From Welwitschia mirabilis (Eukaryota > Gnetophyta > Gnetopsida > Welwitschiales): a stretch of 64,000 bases of DNA. Positions 1 to 12,660 of the stretch are shown here, one piece after another. Within the stretch, counting starts at the first letter, position 1; each line of letters opens with the position of its first letter. Below the pieces are notes generated by a model. That model was not told where the DNA came from. It saw nothing but the letters and a program-made list of their open reading frames with translations, and ran no database searches. The stretch covers positions 96,617,356-96,681,355 of the forward strand of contig JBOZIK010000001.1 in NCBI GenBank assembly GCA_051453625.1, written 5' to 3'. A program made the position numbers and the translations under genes.

Positions 1-82
1 TACAATTAATTAAGACATTTAAAGTTACAAGAAAAGGTCTTCCTGAAATGATGGGAACTGAATTGCATTTTGTTGTGTCTAT

Positions 83-292
83 CTATAAACTCATGAAGTC
101 TATCGAGAAATACCACTTATTAACTTGAACTATCACACCCTCAACTCTTCCTAAGGATGATTTCATGGAATGGTCTGCCAATTGTAGTTGGATTTTAGTG
201 CATTTAAGATCATTTAAGCTGAGTTCCTTGTAAATGTAATGGGGTAAAATGTTGACACTTACTCCAGGATGGCTTAATATTTCTATCTCCAA
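83..292 (-). pseudogene. Ty3/gypsy aspartic protease remnant
   Basis: A 69-codon open stretch resembles the plant gypsy protease domain. It has the segment SVNILPHYIYKELSLNDLK, then QLADHSMKS and GRVEGVIVQV, which match the 'ASVNLMPY..YKKLGL' and 'LADRS' blocks of Athila/Tat-type proteases. The catalytic D-(S/T)-G-A box should lie just before SVNI. Here the residues read HPGVS, so the catalytic Asp codon seems changed (GAT to CAT would explain it). It lies downstream of gag on the same strand, as expected. Non-functional remnant. Confidence 0.75.
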
Positions 293-1189
293 TTATAATT
301 CCTATTGTAGGGAAATCTGGATCTTTATATTTTTCAAAAACTAATTTTGGATAATTGCACTAGTTTGTTGTGTTAAAAAGGCTTTGCTCTTAACATTCAT
401 GTGTCTTTTGATAATGCACAAGTGCTTAAGGAATTTTGCATAAGATGGCATCTTCTAATTGCTTCTAAAAGAGGCAAATTTATTTTTAACTTCTTTGAAA
501 ATTTCTAAGGCCTCAAGTTGCTATTTTTTGATGTTCTCCTTTCTAAGGCACTAGGGAAAAGCAAAGGCTCTTTGTATAAAGGCAAAGGTTCTTCTAAATC
601 ACTTACCTTTTCTTTATTTAACACTTAGGGAAAGGGTAAAGGTTTTTGATAGGAAATTATGTCTTTTTCTTTTACATTCCCCTCATCTTTAGATTTACTC
701 TATGTCAAACCTTGATTAATTTTTGTGTCACTTCTAAGGTAAATTACTTTAGTTTGTTCTAAGCGGTCTGATCCTTCTTCTACAAACTAAATCCCTTAGG
801 ATTCAGTTGAGAGCTTACTGGGAGTTTTCCTAGATCTCTATGGTTTAAGATAAAGAGAATCTGCATTTGGATTTGTGAACTAATTTAAGAATTTATGATA
901 TGAATTAGGTGTTTTACTTAAGGTTGCTTAAAGATTAGGAATGTTATTTAAGGATTGATTCATGGCTACGGTTAATATGAACTTGATTTTCCATGAATTT
1001 CTTGACGGATTCTTTAAAAGAGTTGGATGGAAATAGTTTTTGGTAATTGGGTGGAAATGGATTAGAGGATGATGAAGTAAAAGGGTTTCTTGATTGATTA
1101 ATTTGATTATCTTGCTTTTAAGAAAAATTTGGATAATTCCTCCACCCAAGATTATATGTGTTTGAGTAAGGTTTGTTTCTTAATTTTAC

Positions 1190-2372
1190 CACTAGTTCCC
1201 TACTACATTTACTTATTCATTAATAGTGTTTTGAAATAAGGGAATGGAAGGGCATTTTGCAGTTTCATGGGTATCAATGTGGCAAATAAGACATTTAGGT
1301 TTAGCAACCACATGTGAAGGTGAGGGTGAGGTGATTAATGATTCTACTCTTCTTGCTACTTCATTTATCCTATTATTTACTTCAAAATTTTTAAACACTT
1401 TAAACACACTTGTGGATCTAATAGGAGGTGAGATCTAGATGGTTCTGTAGGCTTCTGTAGTTTTTGGATCTCTTAGTAATACTTTAAAGGTACTCCCAAA
1501 CTTCATCTAAAGGCATGCTAAGGAAGTTTTCCCTACTCATCATTTTAACTAGTTGTCTATTATTTGTATTTAACCCACCATAGAAAAAGCTTATTTCCCT
1601 TTTAGTAATGGTCTTTAAATCATTCTAAGCTTTGAGAGAATGTTTTATGATCTTTTTGTTGGAAGTTAATTATCTCGTTGATTCATAGTCACATTGTGAA
1701 GGATTCTATGAAAGGAACTAGTGAACTGGGTTCTAATCGTAAGTGAACTTAAACATTGTTTTATGATCTTTTTGTTGGAAGTTAATTATCTCCTTTTTTA
1801 AGTATTTATTTTATAATTAGGGGAAAAATTGATATGAATGACTTATGTAGATTGGTTTAAGATATTATAGAAAAATACTCAGGGATATACAACCATAATT
1901 TGCCTTCTTTTTTAAGGAACATAAAAATAAGATTAATCTAAAGACATCATAAGTGTTCTAACATTAGGGTATAGTTAAGAGGACATGATCAAATTCTTTG
2001 AGATGGAGGTATGGATCTTCAAATTTTAATCCATGAAAATAAGGCAAAGATTCGATAATTGAGGATTTGAACTTTAGACTCTAGCTTATAGATGGCATCA
2101 TAATGCATGAGGGTGTTCTTAGGTATTGTGGTTAGAGATAATCATGAAGGGTTTACCTAGGTTGGCTAGTAGCAATAATGTCTTATTCTTTGGCTACCTC
2201 TTAGGTAAGGTAATAGCCTACTAATTGGGCAATTGGATCTTGAGTGGATGTGAATCCTCTAATTAAGTCATTTAGATCATGCTACTGTTATTGCTAGAAG
2301 GAGGGGTTTTGCTGATTACTATTTGGATTGTTTTGAGAGGACTAGGCTTATTCTTGCTAGGAATATTTAGGG
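1190..2372 (-). pseudogene. Ty3/gypsy gag remnant with zinc knuckle
   Basis: Reading the minus strand through frameshifts gives the typical plant gypsy gag blocks: FPFSLKEEAKLWL, then KKEIINFQQKDHKTMF, then FYGGLNTNNRQLVKMM and SMPLDEVWEYL. Near the end (1407 to 1213) is an intact zinc knuckle CX2CX4HX4C, CLICHIDTHETAKC, followed by PSIPLF. Gag packages element RNA into virus-like particles. Many stops are present. An internal 36-bp segment coding EIINFQQKDHKT is duplicated (see repeat entry). Confidence 0.75.
1641..1792. repeat. Perfect 36-bp direct repeat, 116 bp apart, inside gag
   Basis: The 36 bases at 1641-1676 recur without mismatch at 1757-1792. On the minus strand both code the EIINFQQKDHKT segment of gag. 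This is a local duplication of about 116 bp. The exact match contrasts with the strongly decayed context. Confidence 0.85.
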
Positions 2373-3051
2373 NNNNNNNNNNNNNNNNNNNNNNNNNNNN
2401 NNNNNNNNNNNNNNNNNNNNNNNNNNNNNNNNNNNNNNNNNNNNNNNNNNNNNNNNNNNNNNNNNNNNNNNNNNNNNNNNNNNNNNNNNNNNNNNNNNNN
2501 NNNNNNNNNNNNNNNNNNNNNNNNNNNNNNNNNNNNNNNNNNNNNNNNNNNNNNNNNNNNNNNNNNNNNNNNNNNNNNNNNNNNNNNNNNNNNNNNNNNN
2601 NNNNNNNNNNNNNNNNNNNNNNNNNNNNNNNNNNNNNNNNNNNNNNNNNNNNNNNNNNNNNNNNNNNNNNNNNNNNNNNNNNNNNNNNNNNNNNNNNNNN
2701 NNNNNNNNNNNNNNNNNNNNNNNNNNNNNNNNNNNNNNNNNNNNNNNNNNNNNNNNNNNNNNNNNNNNNNNNNNNNNNNNNNNNNNNNNNNNNNNNNNNN
2801 NNNNNNNNNNNNNNNNNNNNNNNNNNNNNNNNNNNNNNNNNNNNNNNNNNNNNNNNNNNNNNNNNNNNNNNNNNNNNNNNNNNNNNNNNNNNNNNNNNNN
2901 NNNNNNNNNNNNNNNNNNNNNNNNNNNNNNNNNNNNNNNNNNNNNNNNNNNNNNNNNNNNNNNNNNNNNNNNNNNNNNNNNNNNNNNNNNNNNNNNNNNN
3001 NNNNNNNNNNNNNNNNNNNNNNNNNNNNNNNNNNNNNNNNNNNNNNNNNNN
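2373..3051. other. Assembly gap (679 N)
   Basis: Unknown bases. Open frames drawn through it are artefacts. Confidence 0.99.
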
Positions 3052-3845
3052 ATCTCTCCCATTCTGTCATGATGAGTAAAGAGGTCCATATTATTGTGAA
3101 TTAATGTCTCATACTCGTTAGAGTCTCATGTAGACAAGAATAGGTTCAAGCTAGTTTTAGATTAGTTTTTCTCAAAGCCTATAAGAAAAAATGGGTTCTA
3201 ATTTTGCATAGAATGTTTAGGTAAAAATACAGAGTGTTTTAATCATAGAAGGCAGTGATACTAGTGAGGGTAAGTGGTGGTGCTAGTCGGGTTTCGAGTT
3301 ATAGATTCAGATTTTAGAGAGTGTTTTAAAGTTACCTCAAAAAGCAATTGTTGTAATAGGGTTACAGTAAAATAAAGCCAAAACTAAAAACATGAGTAAA
3401 ATAAAACCCAAGCTATAGTAAAATTGTAAAAAACAATATTTTAATGCTTTATTGCATAGAGAAATTGCAAAAACAGGAACACAGAAAAACTAAATTAAAA
3501 ACACAGTAGATAAAGAAAAGCATGTAACATCAATTAAAAATTTTAGTTTCTAAGTTTTTAATCCTTAAAGCTACCTATAAACAAAATGTTAGACCTATGT
3601 AAAACAATTTATACTAAATTCAAAAATAAACTTAAAACTAAACTAGACAAGTTTGGGTTTCACTAGAATGACCAATACCATCCATCAAAAGTAAAACTAA
3701 AAAACACACAAAAGAAAAAAGCAAAATGGATCAGTTTAGGTATCACTAAAGAGAGCTAGTATCCACCACTAAAAAATTAAAAACTATTTATAAAAACTGA
3801 AAAAATAAAAAACAAATGATCTTTTGAGCTACTACCATGTTATGA

Positions 3846-3863
3846 TCCCCGATAACAGCACCA
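3846..3863 (-). promoter_or_regulatory. Primer-binding site complementary to tRNA-Asp
   Basis: The minus strand reads TGGTGCTGTTATCGGGGA. It differs from the usual Athila/Tat site TGGCGCCGTTGCCGGGGA at four of 18 positions, all C-to-T or G-to-A. A CA that could end the 5' LTR lies at 3869-3870, separated by a short AT spacer as in related elements. Reverse transcription would start here. Confidence 0.75.
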
Positions 3864-3869
3864 AAATTT

Positions 3870-4700
3870 GTTTTTATTATTTCCTTAGGAATTACATAAG
3901 TATTGGCTTAGAAGTTTTGCACTACTTAAACTTAATGTAATTTACAAAATTTAAGAAAATGAAAGAAAAGAAAGAGGTGATTTCAGAGTTGTATTTTGAA
4001 CTTTAACTTTGGAAAAGGGAAAATCATGCTAGCTCCAACGTATCATCGATGTATTCTCAAGTAATCCTTTACTCTAATGTTGTCTAATGCTTTCTTGCAA
4101 CATATTTAGAACCATCAAGTGTTTTGGCTCAGATCATCGTGAAATAATCCCATTCACCATATGAATAATGGTGAACTCCATTGCCACTTGATCGTCAAAG
4201 CCTTAAATAATAATATAAGGTAGGGATCCTAAGTACATAAAACCTATAAAGTTAAAAGATTTACACTAAATTTTAAAAGAGCTTACTCAAATTAAAAAAG
4301 GCTTAATGGTCAAGTTACTATCTAAGCATTCGAATTATAATGTGACTTATAAATTAAAATAAAAAGTAATAACTTTTGTATTACATAAAAAGAAAACTTT
4401 ATTTGCATTGGAGTTCCTAGCTTCTTGTTTGCTTAATTTACTATTGATGGTGTTTCTATCTTCTTTATTTACACTAGTTCCTCTTCACTTTTATAATCTA
4501 AGTCTAACTCTAATTTCTTAGAATTTCTACTATCTAAAAATCTATTTAGTGAGGGAGATTTTCCTCCTCCCTCCTCCTTGCTTCCCTTCCCAATTCTATT
4601 TTAGTAAGGGGATATTTTCCTGGGCTATGTTTTCTGGCTTTGACTAAGAGTTCCTCACCTTTAGTTTCTTATTTAATTTGACTATCATGCTATTTTTCTC
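3870..4700 (-). mobile_element. Probable 5' LTR of the Ty3/gypsy element, outer end unresolved
   Basis: By position the sequence upstream (minus strand) of the primer-binding site should be the 5' LTR. No coding similarity is visible. I could not find the TG terminus or a second LTR copy, so the outer boundary is a guess. Confidence 0.35.
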
Positions 4701-5560
4701 CTTCTGACAATTGTTTAAAAGCCCTCTTAGTTTTTATTTATCTCATAAACCTTTGCTTCATGTCTAAACTTTTTACAATTTTGGTATTGGATTATCTTAC
4801 AATTTCACATGCCATGATCTCATCTCCTACATCTTCCACATATCATTTCCTTGAGCTTATGGCAAAATATTTTGGAATTCTCTAGTGCTACATAGTAAGG
4901 GCACAAGGAGCGGATATTCTCATACTCAACCTCAACTTTGTCTATGCCAAAACTATGAATTAACTCAAAGGTTTTCATTAGCTCTGCATATATCCACACA
5001 CAAAATCTTATAAGCATCATTCTAGTTTTACTAACTATTATAGGATCTAATCTTATCACCTCATCAAATTAGGATCCCAAGGTCCGAATGAAATCTTGAG
5101 TTCAAAGGACTAGACTAATATCCTTGGGTTTTACCCAAATAGGTAGCTTCTACAAAATTTTCCTAAAGTTTTCTCCAAAGATCGATTAAGTAAGGACTAA
5201 AATCCTTACTTTAAAAAACCAAGGCCCTCTAACCACAAAGGTGTATAGCTCTTCCTCTACTTTAAGCTTAAATAAAATTAGCTCCTCTTCTAGTGCTTTA
5301 ACCTACATTGACTCCCCACTAGTTCAAAGTAAGGCAATCCACTTCTTAATCACTTCTATACTAGGCCTAAGCCCTATAATTAAGTGGCCTCTTAGGCTAA
5401 ATTTATAGATCTCCTTAACATTTAACACAATGTTCTAGAGCTATTCTAATCTTGAACTTCCCCTTTTTTTTAAAAACAAATTATGGAAGGGGTGTCATAT
5501 CAATAATATAAAAAAAATCAATCCATAGGCTTCATTAGCTCCATGCTCTTTTGTTCTCCC
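4700..5560 (-). pseudogene. LINE gag-like ORF1 fragment
   Basis: The open stretch 5059 to 4820 and its flanks resemble the plant LINE ORF1 (DUF4283 plus zinc-knuckle type). It contains the VEYENIRSLCPYY block, which in family members reads VEYE.LP.FC..C and opens the zinc knuckle. Downstream, after a stop, CKKFRHEAKVYE looks like a second knuckle with its last Cys lost. The rest of this LINE is not present nearby. Truncated and dead. Confidence 0.6.
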
Positions 5561-8500
5561 AGTACCTCTGAATTCCCGTTGCACTATCTAGGATGTAGCT
5601 ACTCATGAAGGATAGCAAGTCATACTATCACTTTAATCTTGCAACACCATCCTATTACCACTACTAGCCCTTTTGTTTACATCCTTCACTCAGTTTTCAT
5701 GTCTGACTCTAGTTGTGATGCTCCTAGCCCCTACCATGTGTCTAAAATCCCTTTTTCTCATTTCATACAGAACCATTGCCTCTCAAGCATACATAATTCC
5801 TCTATAGTATTCTTTTTCTTTAGTTAAGAGATAAAATTTATCCCACATAGCATTAGCAAATTCAGGAATTTAAGACACCAAATCATATATTTGAGTTATA
5901 TTTTATGATTATTGCATTAGAAGTGGAAGTAGATAGGTTTATCTAACTTAGATCTAAGCGAAGCCAACAAACATTCATTTAACCTATAAATCTTAGACCT
6001 TAAGCGTGAGCCACATATCAGACCAACTTACCACCCCTCTCAAAAAAGACACTCCCAAAGTCTCAAACTATGAAGCATTAACATAATTAAACATCAAATG
6101 CCCTAACTATTAATATACAATAAATGATAATTTGAGAAACATAAAAAAAATTATCATGATAATATATAATTAAAATACATGACCTATAAAGGAGGGCTAG
6201 ATAGAAGGTTCTAAATGCTAAATTTTCAATCCTATCCTTGATGGTTGCATGAGGGAAAAATATTAGAACTTAATGTCTACTCCTACCATGACTCATCTCC
6301 ATAGAGGGTACATAGTTCCTTCATGTGTTAGTACAATCTAATAATTACCTAAGTATTTTAATGAATCCCTTTAAGGAATGTTAGATGAAGATGCTTGCTA
6401 AAGTAGGGAACATGTCATATAATGTAATAACCAAGGCAGGGAATAAAGAAGTTGGGAGTTCACTTGCTAATTTGAGAATAGCCTCCAGGTATCAAAAAGA
6501 AATTACACCCCTTTGCATCTACTTATGTCAGTAAATAATCCATGTATTTCCTAATATGCCTGCCAATCCTTATAATATTTCCATTTACTCTAGTTATGAG
6601 GTTTACTCATAAGGTTTTGTCACTTATGCAAGGAAAGATTTAAGTGATTTGTTTGTGTTTCATGTAGGTTTAAATCCTACCTCTACTAGGCTTAACTAGA
6701 AATCCCTCCTAATAGCCATCCTAGACAGCTCTAACAATTACTGTGTTCAAAGATGAATTTATATACATACTATTATTATCTATTGTTGTGCTTACTTCAA
6801 TGGCTCATTCATGACCTTACTATGTAATTGTACTATTAAATGCGAAAGGGGTGGATTGCCTAATCACCACATTAAACCATCTCATCAACCTAATATCTCA
6901 TCAATCCATATATACTTATAGTTACATAAGTAGGCCATGGGTAACTAATAACACAAAAAGTAAAAGATTATATTTTTTAAGAACTAACATCCCAGGAAAT
7001 AGAAAGCTGTGTATACATTTAGATGAAATGAATTCAAAAGTGCTAAGCTAGGATGGGTAATTGTCAAGAAATAGTGGGATGATTTTCCTCTCTAATGCCA
7101 ACCCCAACATATGAATGTGCAACACAAGGGATTATTTTCATTACACCAAATCACCCCTATTAGATAATGAAGTGGGTGCATGATAAAGAAGTAAACTCAT
7201 GGGTGAATAACAAGATAATGTAAGGATCTTGATTTCAACTCTCTTCCATTGTCTTTTTAAATAATTGATAAATTTCATTACTTGATCCTAATGGTAAAGA
7301 AATAAAATATAAGAATAATCCCATTACCCACATAGCTTTAGACATCAGGAATAGATCCATTAGAGTTACAAGAGTATTTCATTACAAACATTAAGTACAA
7401 TTTAATAAGTACATTAAGCCTAACTGAAGTAGTTACAATAATGGTTACATTACTACTTGTGTTACTAGATGATCTGAGTAGAAATTAAAAAGCCATTATT
7501 GGTGTTCCTAGGTGACTAAAAGTAGTGAATTTCATAGATTTCTCAAACTTTATTATTATTAGATGTGTAGATTAGTAATAGTAAGTGTGAAATTTGCAAT
7601 TTTAGCATACTTTAATTTTTAAAGGTTATTATTTCCTAATGACAAAGTTGTAATTAAGGAATTGGTACATGCATTGCCTAGTGATGACATAAAGCAATGT
7701 TGTAACTAAAAAAATTCACATTTACTCCATTTCTAATTCATTACAGGTTGATTTTTGGACTTACTAACTACTTCTAGGTCCTAAAAAAATGATGTAATTA
7801 GGACCTAAATGTTGTAAACAACTTGAATTCATCCTTATTCATGACAACCTCTTCTCTAGGTGCAACTTGACCTATATCAAAAAGCATACTTCAAAATTCA
7901 CCATTGGTAACCTCCCTAACACTTGTTTTATGATCAATCAACCTTCACAACTTAATTATGTATAACTATGATAATGTGTAATTTATCCAATCAAAAACTT
8001 AGAAATCATTACATCAGAAATAATTTATATCTTACTACCAACTTCTCAAGTAAGGGTTAATTACTATAAAATTCCTCTTAAATGTTATTTAACATTTTTA
8101 TCACTTTTAGCAAAAGTACATGATCTTTATACATTAACAAAACACTATTTTACATCTTATTTTATCATGTATACTAATAAGTAAATACTTCATCCTAGAT
8201 TATATATATACATATCTATGTAATTAATAAGAATTTAAAATTTGTACCTTATAGCTTAATTTTAGCAATTGTATCAGTTAATGTGAAGTATATTAACTTT
8301 TTATATAACTTTTGTTATGTTATACTATTCAATAGATATTTTAACCATTTATGAATATTAGGACTTTTATTTCTAAAAGTTATAATCCATACAATAAGAA
8401 TTTCATTATAACATTTAGCAAAAGCACTTATCATATATAATTTATACTTAAAAAAAATAAAATATGTTAGTAAACATTAAAATCTAAATGTAAAAAATCA

Positions 8501-8770
8501 ATTAAATTAGAAATTTTTAAGAGAAAAATTTTTCCATGTTTATTTGCATTAAATGTAAAGTAATGATAATGAATAGATCATTATAAGTGTATCATCTAAA
8601 AATTAAACTTAGTCTTGAATGCACAATCTTTAACTACAATTAATGCATCTCAAGTACAAGCATTAAGTTAATTCTAATGAGTAACGTGAGATGGCATAAA
8701 AAAAGAACAAACTTAAAAAAAGGTTTTACACAAATTTTAATAATCCTATTTAATATAAATAATAAATTCA
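5561..8770. other. AT-rich stretch without recognisable gene
   Basis: Only short chance ORFs (5639-5827 and 6851-7051), with no family resemblance. No terminal repeats or tandem arrays were seen. Probably very old repeat DNA. Confidence 0.6.
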
Positions 8771-8989
8771 CAAAAGAGGAATAAGAACTCTAAGGGCATG
8801 GAGAGTGGAGGAGTGTCCTAGAAATCCTAGTGATAGTAAGAAAGAGCTGCTCAGGAGGGAGAGGGAGCCTGTAGAAGGGTTCTTGTAAACTTTACTAGCT
8901 AAGGAGGTGGTGATTAGTTAGTGGTAGCAGTTTTGGAAGAGGTTGTGACAAGGAAAGGCTATAAGCCCTAGCTAGGATTTCTACCAGGT

Positions 8990-9770
8990 AATATTATGGA
9001 CTCTCCCACATGAAGTTCTTTAAAGAAAATGGTACATTTAAGATGAACATCTCCCTATAGTACTATGCTTGTGTTGAAGAAAAATTTTAGTCTTTTGGCC
9101 ATTTTGTTTTGGCGAGCCCTCATCTAGGAATAGAATTGATTAGAAAATAGATGGCTATTAAATGGATGTCAATACTAATAGTTTAGATAGCAGCTCTCCT
9201 AGATGGCCTAATTTTATTGAAATTTAAGTCTAAAGAGGATATTAATAGTGTGATACTTAGAGATCCCTAGCTCTTTGGTGTAAGAAGACTAGCAAGACGA
9301 GGAGAGGATATAAGTAGGGTTTTTTGGAAACTCCCTATCTAGGTAAAGCTACTTAGAATTAGTTTAGAGATCTAGAATCAAGAGTTTCTTAAAGATTTAA
9401 TAGGCTAATTTGTGGAAATCATCAAAATAGAATCAATGATGTTAAGCGAAGAAGAATGGTTCTAGTGAAATTCTGTGCTTAGATAGATGTAGAGTTAACT
9501 AGAAACCTGAAAAATTTTAAACTAATTTACAAATTCAAATTAGATAAGATTTAAGTGAAGTGTAAAAACATCTTCAATGCTTCGAATACTTGTGGACATG
9601 CAATTAGGTTTTATCCAAAGATGAAAGAGGTTACTTGTGATAGATGTATTGAGAAGAGCCATGAAACCACATGTTACTTAGTAGCATAATGTCAAACTTG
9701 CAAGAAATTTGGGCATGATTCAGAGACATGCTGATTCAAAAAAGATAAAGATAGATTTTAATTAGTAAAG
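8990..9770 (+). pseudogene. LINE ORF1 (gag-like) with two zinc knuckles
   Basis: In one frame, 9636-9674 codes CDRCIEKSHETTC (CX2CX4HX3C, one residue short) and 9690-9731 codes CQTCKKFGHDSETC, a perfect CX2CX4HX4C. A single TAA separates them, most simply a decayed CAA (Gln). The paired knuckles are typical of plant LINE ORF1, an RNA-binding protein of the retrotransposition particle. Upstream sequence has the weak look of the DUF4283 domain but is too broken to align by eye. Confidence 0.75.
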
Positions 9771-10386
9771 AGAAGGAAAAAAGTGAAAATAGTAGTTTAT
9801 TAAAAGCCCATATCAGAAGAAGATAATCCCATAAAATCTAAAGGTCAAGAGTGATAAGTTTCCCTTTCCAAACAGAAGGGGCAGAAGATGGAGCTAGGAA
9901 AAACCCCTCACCTAATAGATTCATCCCTTTAAGTAGTGATTCCTCAGAAGCTGATTATGACTTAGGACTAAAGGTAGAATTGGACTTAACTTATGTTAGA
10001 TATGCCTAAGAAAATAAAAGCAAGAAGTCAGGGAGGTTGATAGCATAGATAAGGAAAATAAAAAAAGATATTAAGAACATAGCAAATGGTTTCCTAAAAA
10101 TCATTCACAAACTTACAAGAAAATAGAGCCAAAAAAAGAATAATAAATGAATATTATAAGCTATAGCATTAAAGGTATAAAATATACTTAAAAATAAAAA
10201 TAATTCAAGAGCTAATTAGCAATAAAAACATAAATGTAGTTTTTCTTGAGAAAACTAAACTACAAAAGGCATAGAATATTATGAATCTTATAAGCAATGG
10301 CAAGTAAAGTGGATTCTCGGCTATGGTAAACTAGGAGGGGTCCTAATCACTTTATTCAAAAAAGATATTAAGTATACAAAAATACA

Positions 10387-10486
10387 NNNNNNNNNNNNNN
10401 NNNNNNNNNNNNNNNNNNNNNNNNNNNNNNNNNNNNNNNNNNNNNNNNNNNNNNNNNNNNNNNNNNNNNNNNNNNNNNNNNNNNNN
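10387..10486. other. Assembly gap (100 N) with repeated flanks
   Basis: About 25 bases immediately before the gap (AAAAGATATTAAGTATACAA and more) reappear immediately after it. Placeholder-sized gap. Confidence 0.99.
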
Positions 10487-10539
10487 AAAAGATATTAAGT
10501 ATACAAAAATAAAGGGTAATAGATGGTTTCAAATTTTGA

Positions 10540-10900
10540 CTATTCAAGAGTGGCATATAGTAAATATTGATGGGTCCTAAACCCAAACACTGCAAATGAA
10601 AGTCTGAAAGACTCTTAAGAAAACTACAAGACAGGAAATGTGTCCTAATTAGAGACTTTAACAGAATTCTTAGCCTTGAAGAAAAGCAAAAGAGGGAGCA
10701 GAATGATGATGGTATTACAGAGCTTGAGAATTTGATGATGAAGTTAGGTTTCATAGAGATGCATATTCATAGGGTTTAATTCACATGGTTAAATAGGAGA
10801 GAAGGGTATAAGATAATTTTATCTAGGATTAGTCAAATCCTTATTTCTTTTAATATAGGAATGAAAAATTTTGGATTTTAGAAGGATAGGGATGATGGTA
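10540..10900 (+). pseudogene. LINE endonuclease C-terminal fragment
   Basis: The plus strand reads, with stops and shifts, RDFNRILSLEEKQK then TELENLMMKLGFIEMHIHR and FTWLNRREGYKIILSRISQ. These are the 'GDFN', 'L..GL.D' and 'FTW.N....SR.DR' blocks of apurinic-type endonucleases in plant L1 elements. The catalytic Gly-Asp of GDFN reads RD here, a transition-type change. The N-terminal half probably lies in or before the gap at 10387-10486. Confidence 0.7.
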
Positions 10901-11379
10901 ATCAGACCACTGGCCGATATTCCTTATTGCAAGGAAGACTCAAAGTAAGAGGCACAAAATTGTTTTTAAAAATGCTTCACTTAAGGAAGCAAAAAATTAC
11001 TTGTACATTAAGAATCAATGAAAAGATGATCTAATAAACCTAATTAATCACTAAATTAAAACCTATAATTACTAAAATAATTATTGAAAATGTGGAAGAA
11101 GCCATGGAAATAAAATTTCAGAAGAAAGAATGATTTGAAAAAAGAGTTAAAAGAAATTCAATATAGACAAGATTAGGGTAAAGACCTTTACTAGGAGAAA
11201 TGGAAAAAGTTTTAGGAGTTTTACAAAATTGGAAATAAGAGGAAACTTATTGAAAGCAGAGAGCTCATATGAACTATCTAAAAAAGGGAGATAAATACTC
11301 TAAATTTTTCTTTAATCTAGTAAACCAAAGAAGATCATCCAATACAATCCACAAGGTAAGATGGAGGGATCAAACGTTT

Positions 11380-12660
11380 TAAAAACCTAGGTCTTAAAGC
11401 ATTTATGAAAATTTTCCAATAGTTATGGGCTAATGATTGTAGAAGCTATTCTTTAACACTGTGTTCCAAGTTTTGGCCCAAGGCAACCCTTTGTAAAAGT
11501 TATAGGAAAATGAAGTTTGGAATACTCTTAAGAAAATGAAATCAATTCAAATCCTTAGACTAGATGGTTGATTAGTAGAGTTCTTCAAGAAGTTTTAGGA
11601 TTTAAGTGATATCAATGAAAACCAACTTTAGTAAAATGCTCACCTTGGAAATGGTGCATCATGCCTAGATCAATACTTTGGTTATGATTCTAAAAAAATA
11701 GGAGGTCATGGAAATGAAAGACTATACACTAGTAGGGGTTTGCAATGTTATCTATAGACTTCTCTTTAAAGTGCTAGTAGCCAGAATCTACTTCTTTCTA
11801 CATCAGGTGATTAGAATCAATTAGGTTAGTTTTTAGAGAACCAGTTCATTCTTGATCAGGTAATCTTCAATCATAAAATTTTTCATTTGATATAAAAGAA
11901 GAAGTTAAAAATTTGTACTTTAAAATTAGATATTAGGAAAGCTTATGATATGATGTCACAGGAGTTTCTAAAATACGTTATGCTTACTAAGGGTTTCCTT
12001 CCCCCTCCTTATTTTGTGAGTCTCATCATTTAGATATAGCATTCTACAAAATTCAGTTTAAGAATTAATCAAGAGATGCATGGCTTCTTCAATATAGCAA
12101 GGGATCTAAGGCTTTATCATAGTGTTAAATGTTTTGTAGGATTATATAACAAAGATGAGAGATCAAGGCATAAGAATCTATGGTCTAGAAATAATATTCA
12201 ACCACTTTGTAAATAATCTTATCATCTTCATGGAAGCAAAGGGGTAACAAATTATGAATATTAAAAATAAAATAGACCTATATGTAGAGGAATTAAGGCT
12301 AGTGATTAGCAGGATAAAGAGTAAAACCTACTTTATGAATGCATAGACTAGTGTCCAAAGAGTAATAGAAGGAACTTTAAGCCTACAAAGGGAAAATACT
12401 AGGGATTTATACCTGGTAATACCCATTTTCTAGTAGAATAGAATAGACTATAGTTGGAACTAATTTACAAAATAAGTAAAATATGTCACAGTTGGAATGA
12501 TCTTTTTTTGTGTAGAAGAGGAAGAATAATCTTAACCAATTCAGCCATTTTAGTGATTACTAGATACAGTGCCTCAATAGAAATTATTCTAGGAAAAGTG
12601 AAAACTATCTTAAGCAGACTCACTAGAAATTTCATTGAGGAAGGGGAAAAATAAGGAAAT
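11380..12660 (+). pseudogene. LINE reverse transcriptase fragment
   Basis: Recognisable blocks are LKLDIRKAYDMMSQEFLK (family: LD..KAYD...W.FL) near 11920-11975 and FVNNLIIFMEAKG near 12205-12245, where functional enzymes have FADD. The two catalytic aspartates are both changed to Asn (GAT to AAT). The last open stretch (12454-12654) matches the region after the catalytic core, with ILTNSAILVI resembling the 'L...ypiy' block. Dead copy. Confidence 0.75.

Larger units (their letters stand above)
1..3869 (-). mobile_element. Ty3/gypsy retrotransposon, Athila/Tat-like, 5' half
   Basis: On the minus strand the order is primer-binding site (3846-3863), leader, gag (about 2372 to 1190) and aspartic protease (292 to 83). 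RT and integrase would lie before base 1. The order and the tRNA-Asp type primer site are those of plant Athila/Tat Ty3/gypsy elements. Coding stretches are full of stops and frameshifts, so the copy is dead. A 679-base N run (2373-3051) hides the N-terminal gag region. Family assignment rests on protein resemblance read by eye. Confidence 0.75.

Noticed and set aside
2279-3089. Long ORFs on both strands (also at 21511-22257, 28087-28833, 32133-32732)
   Set aside because: They consist almost entirely of N and are artefacts of assembly gaps.
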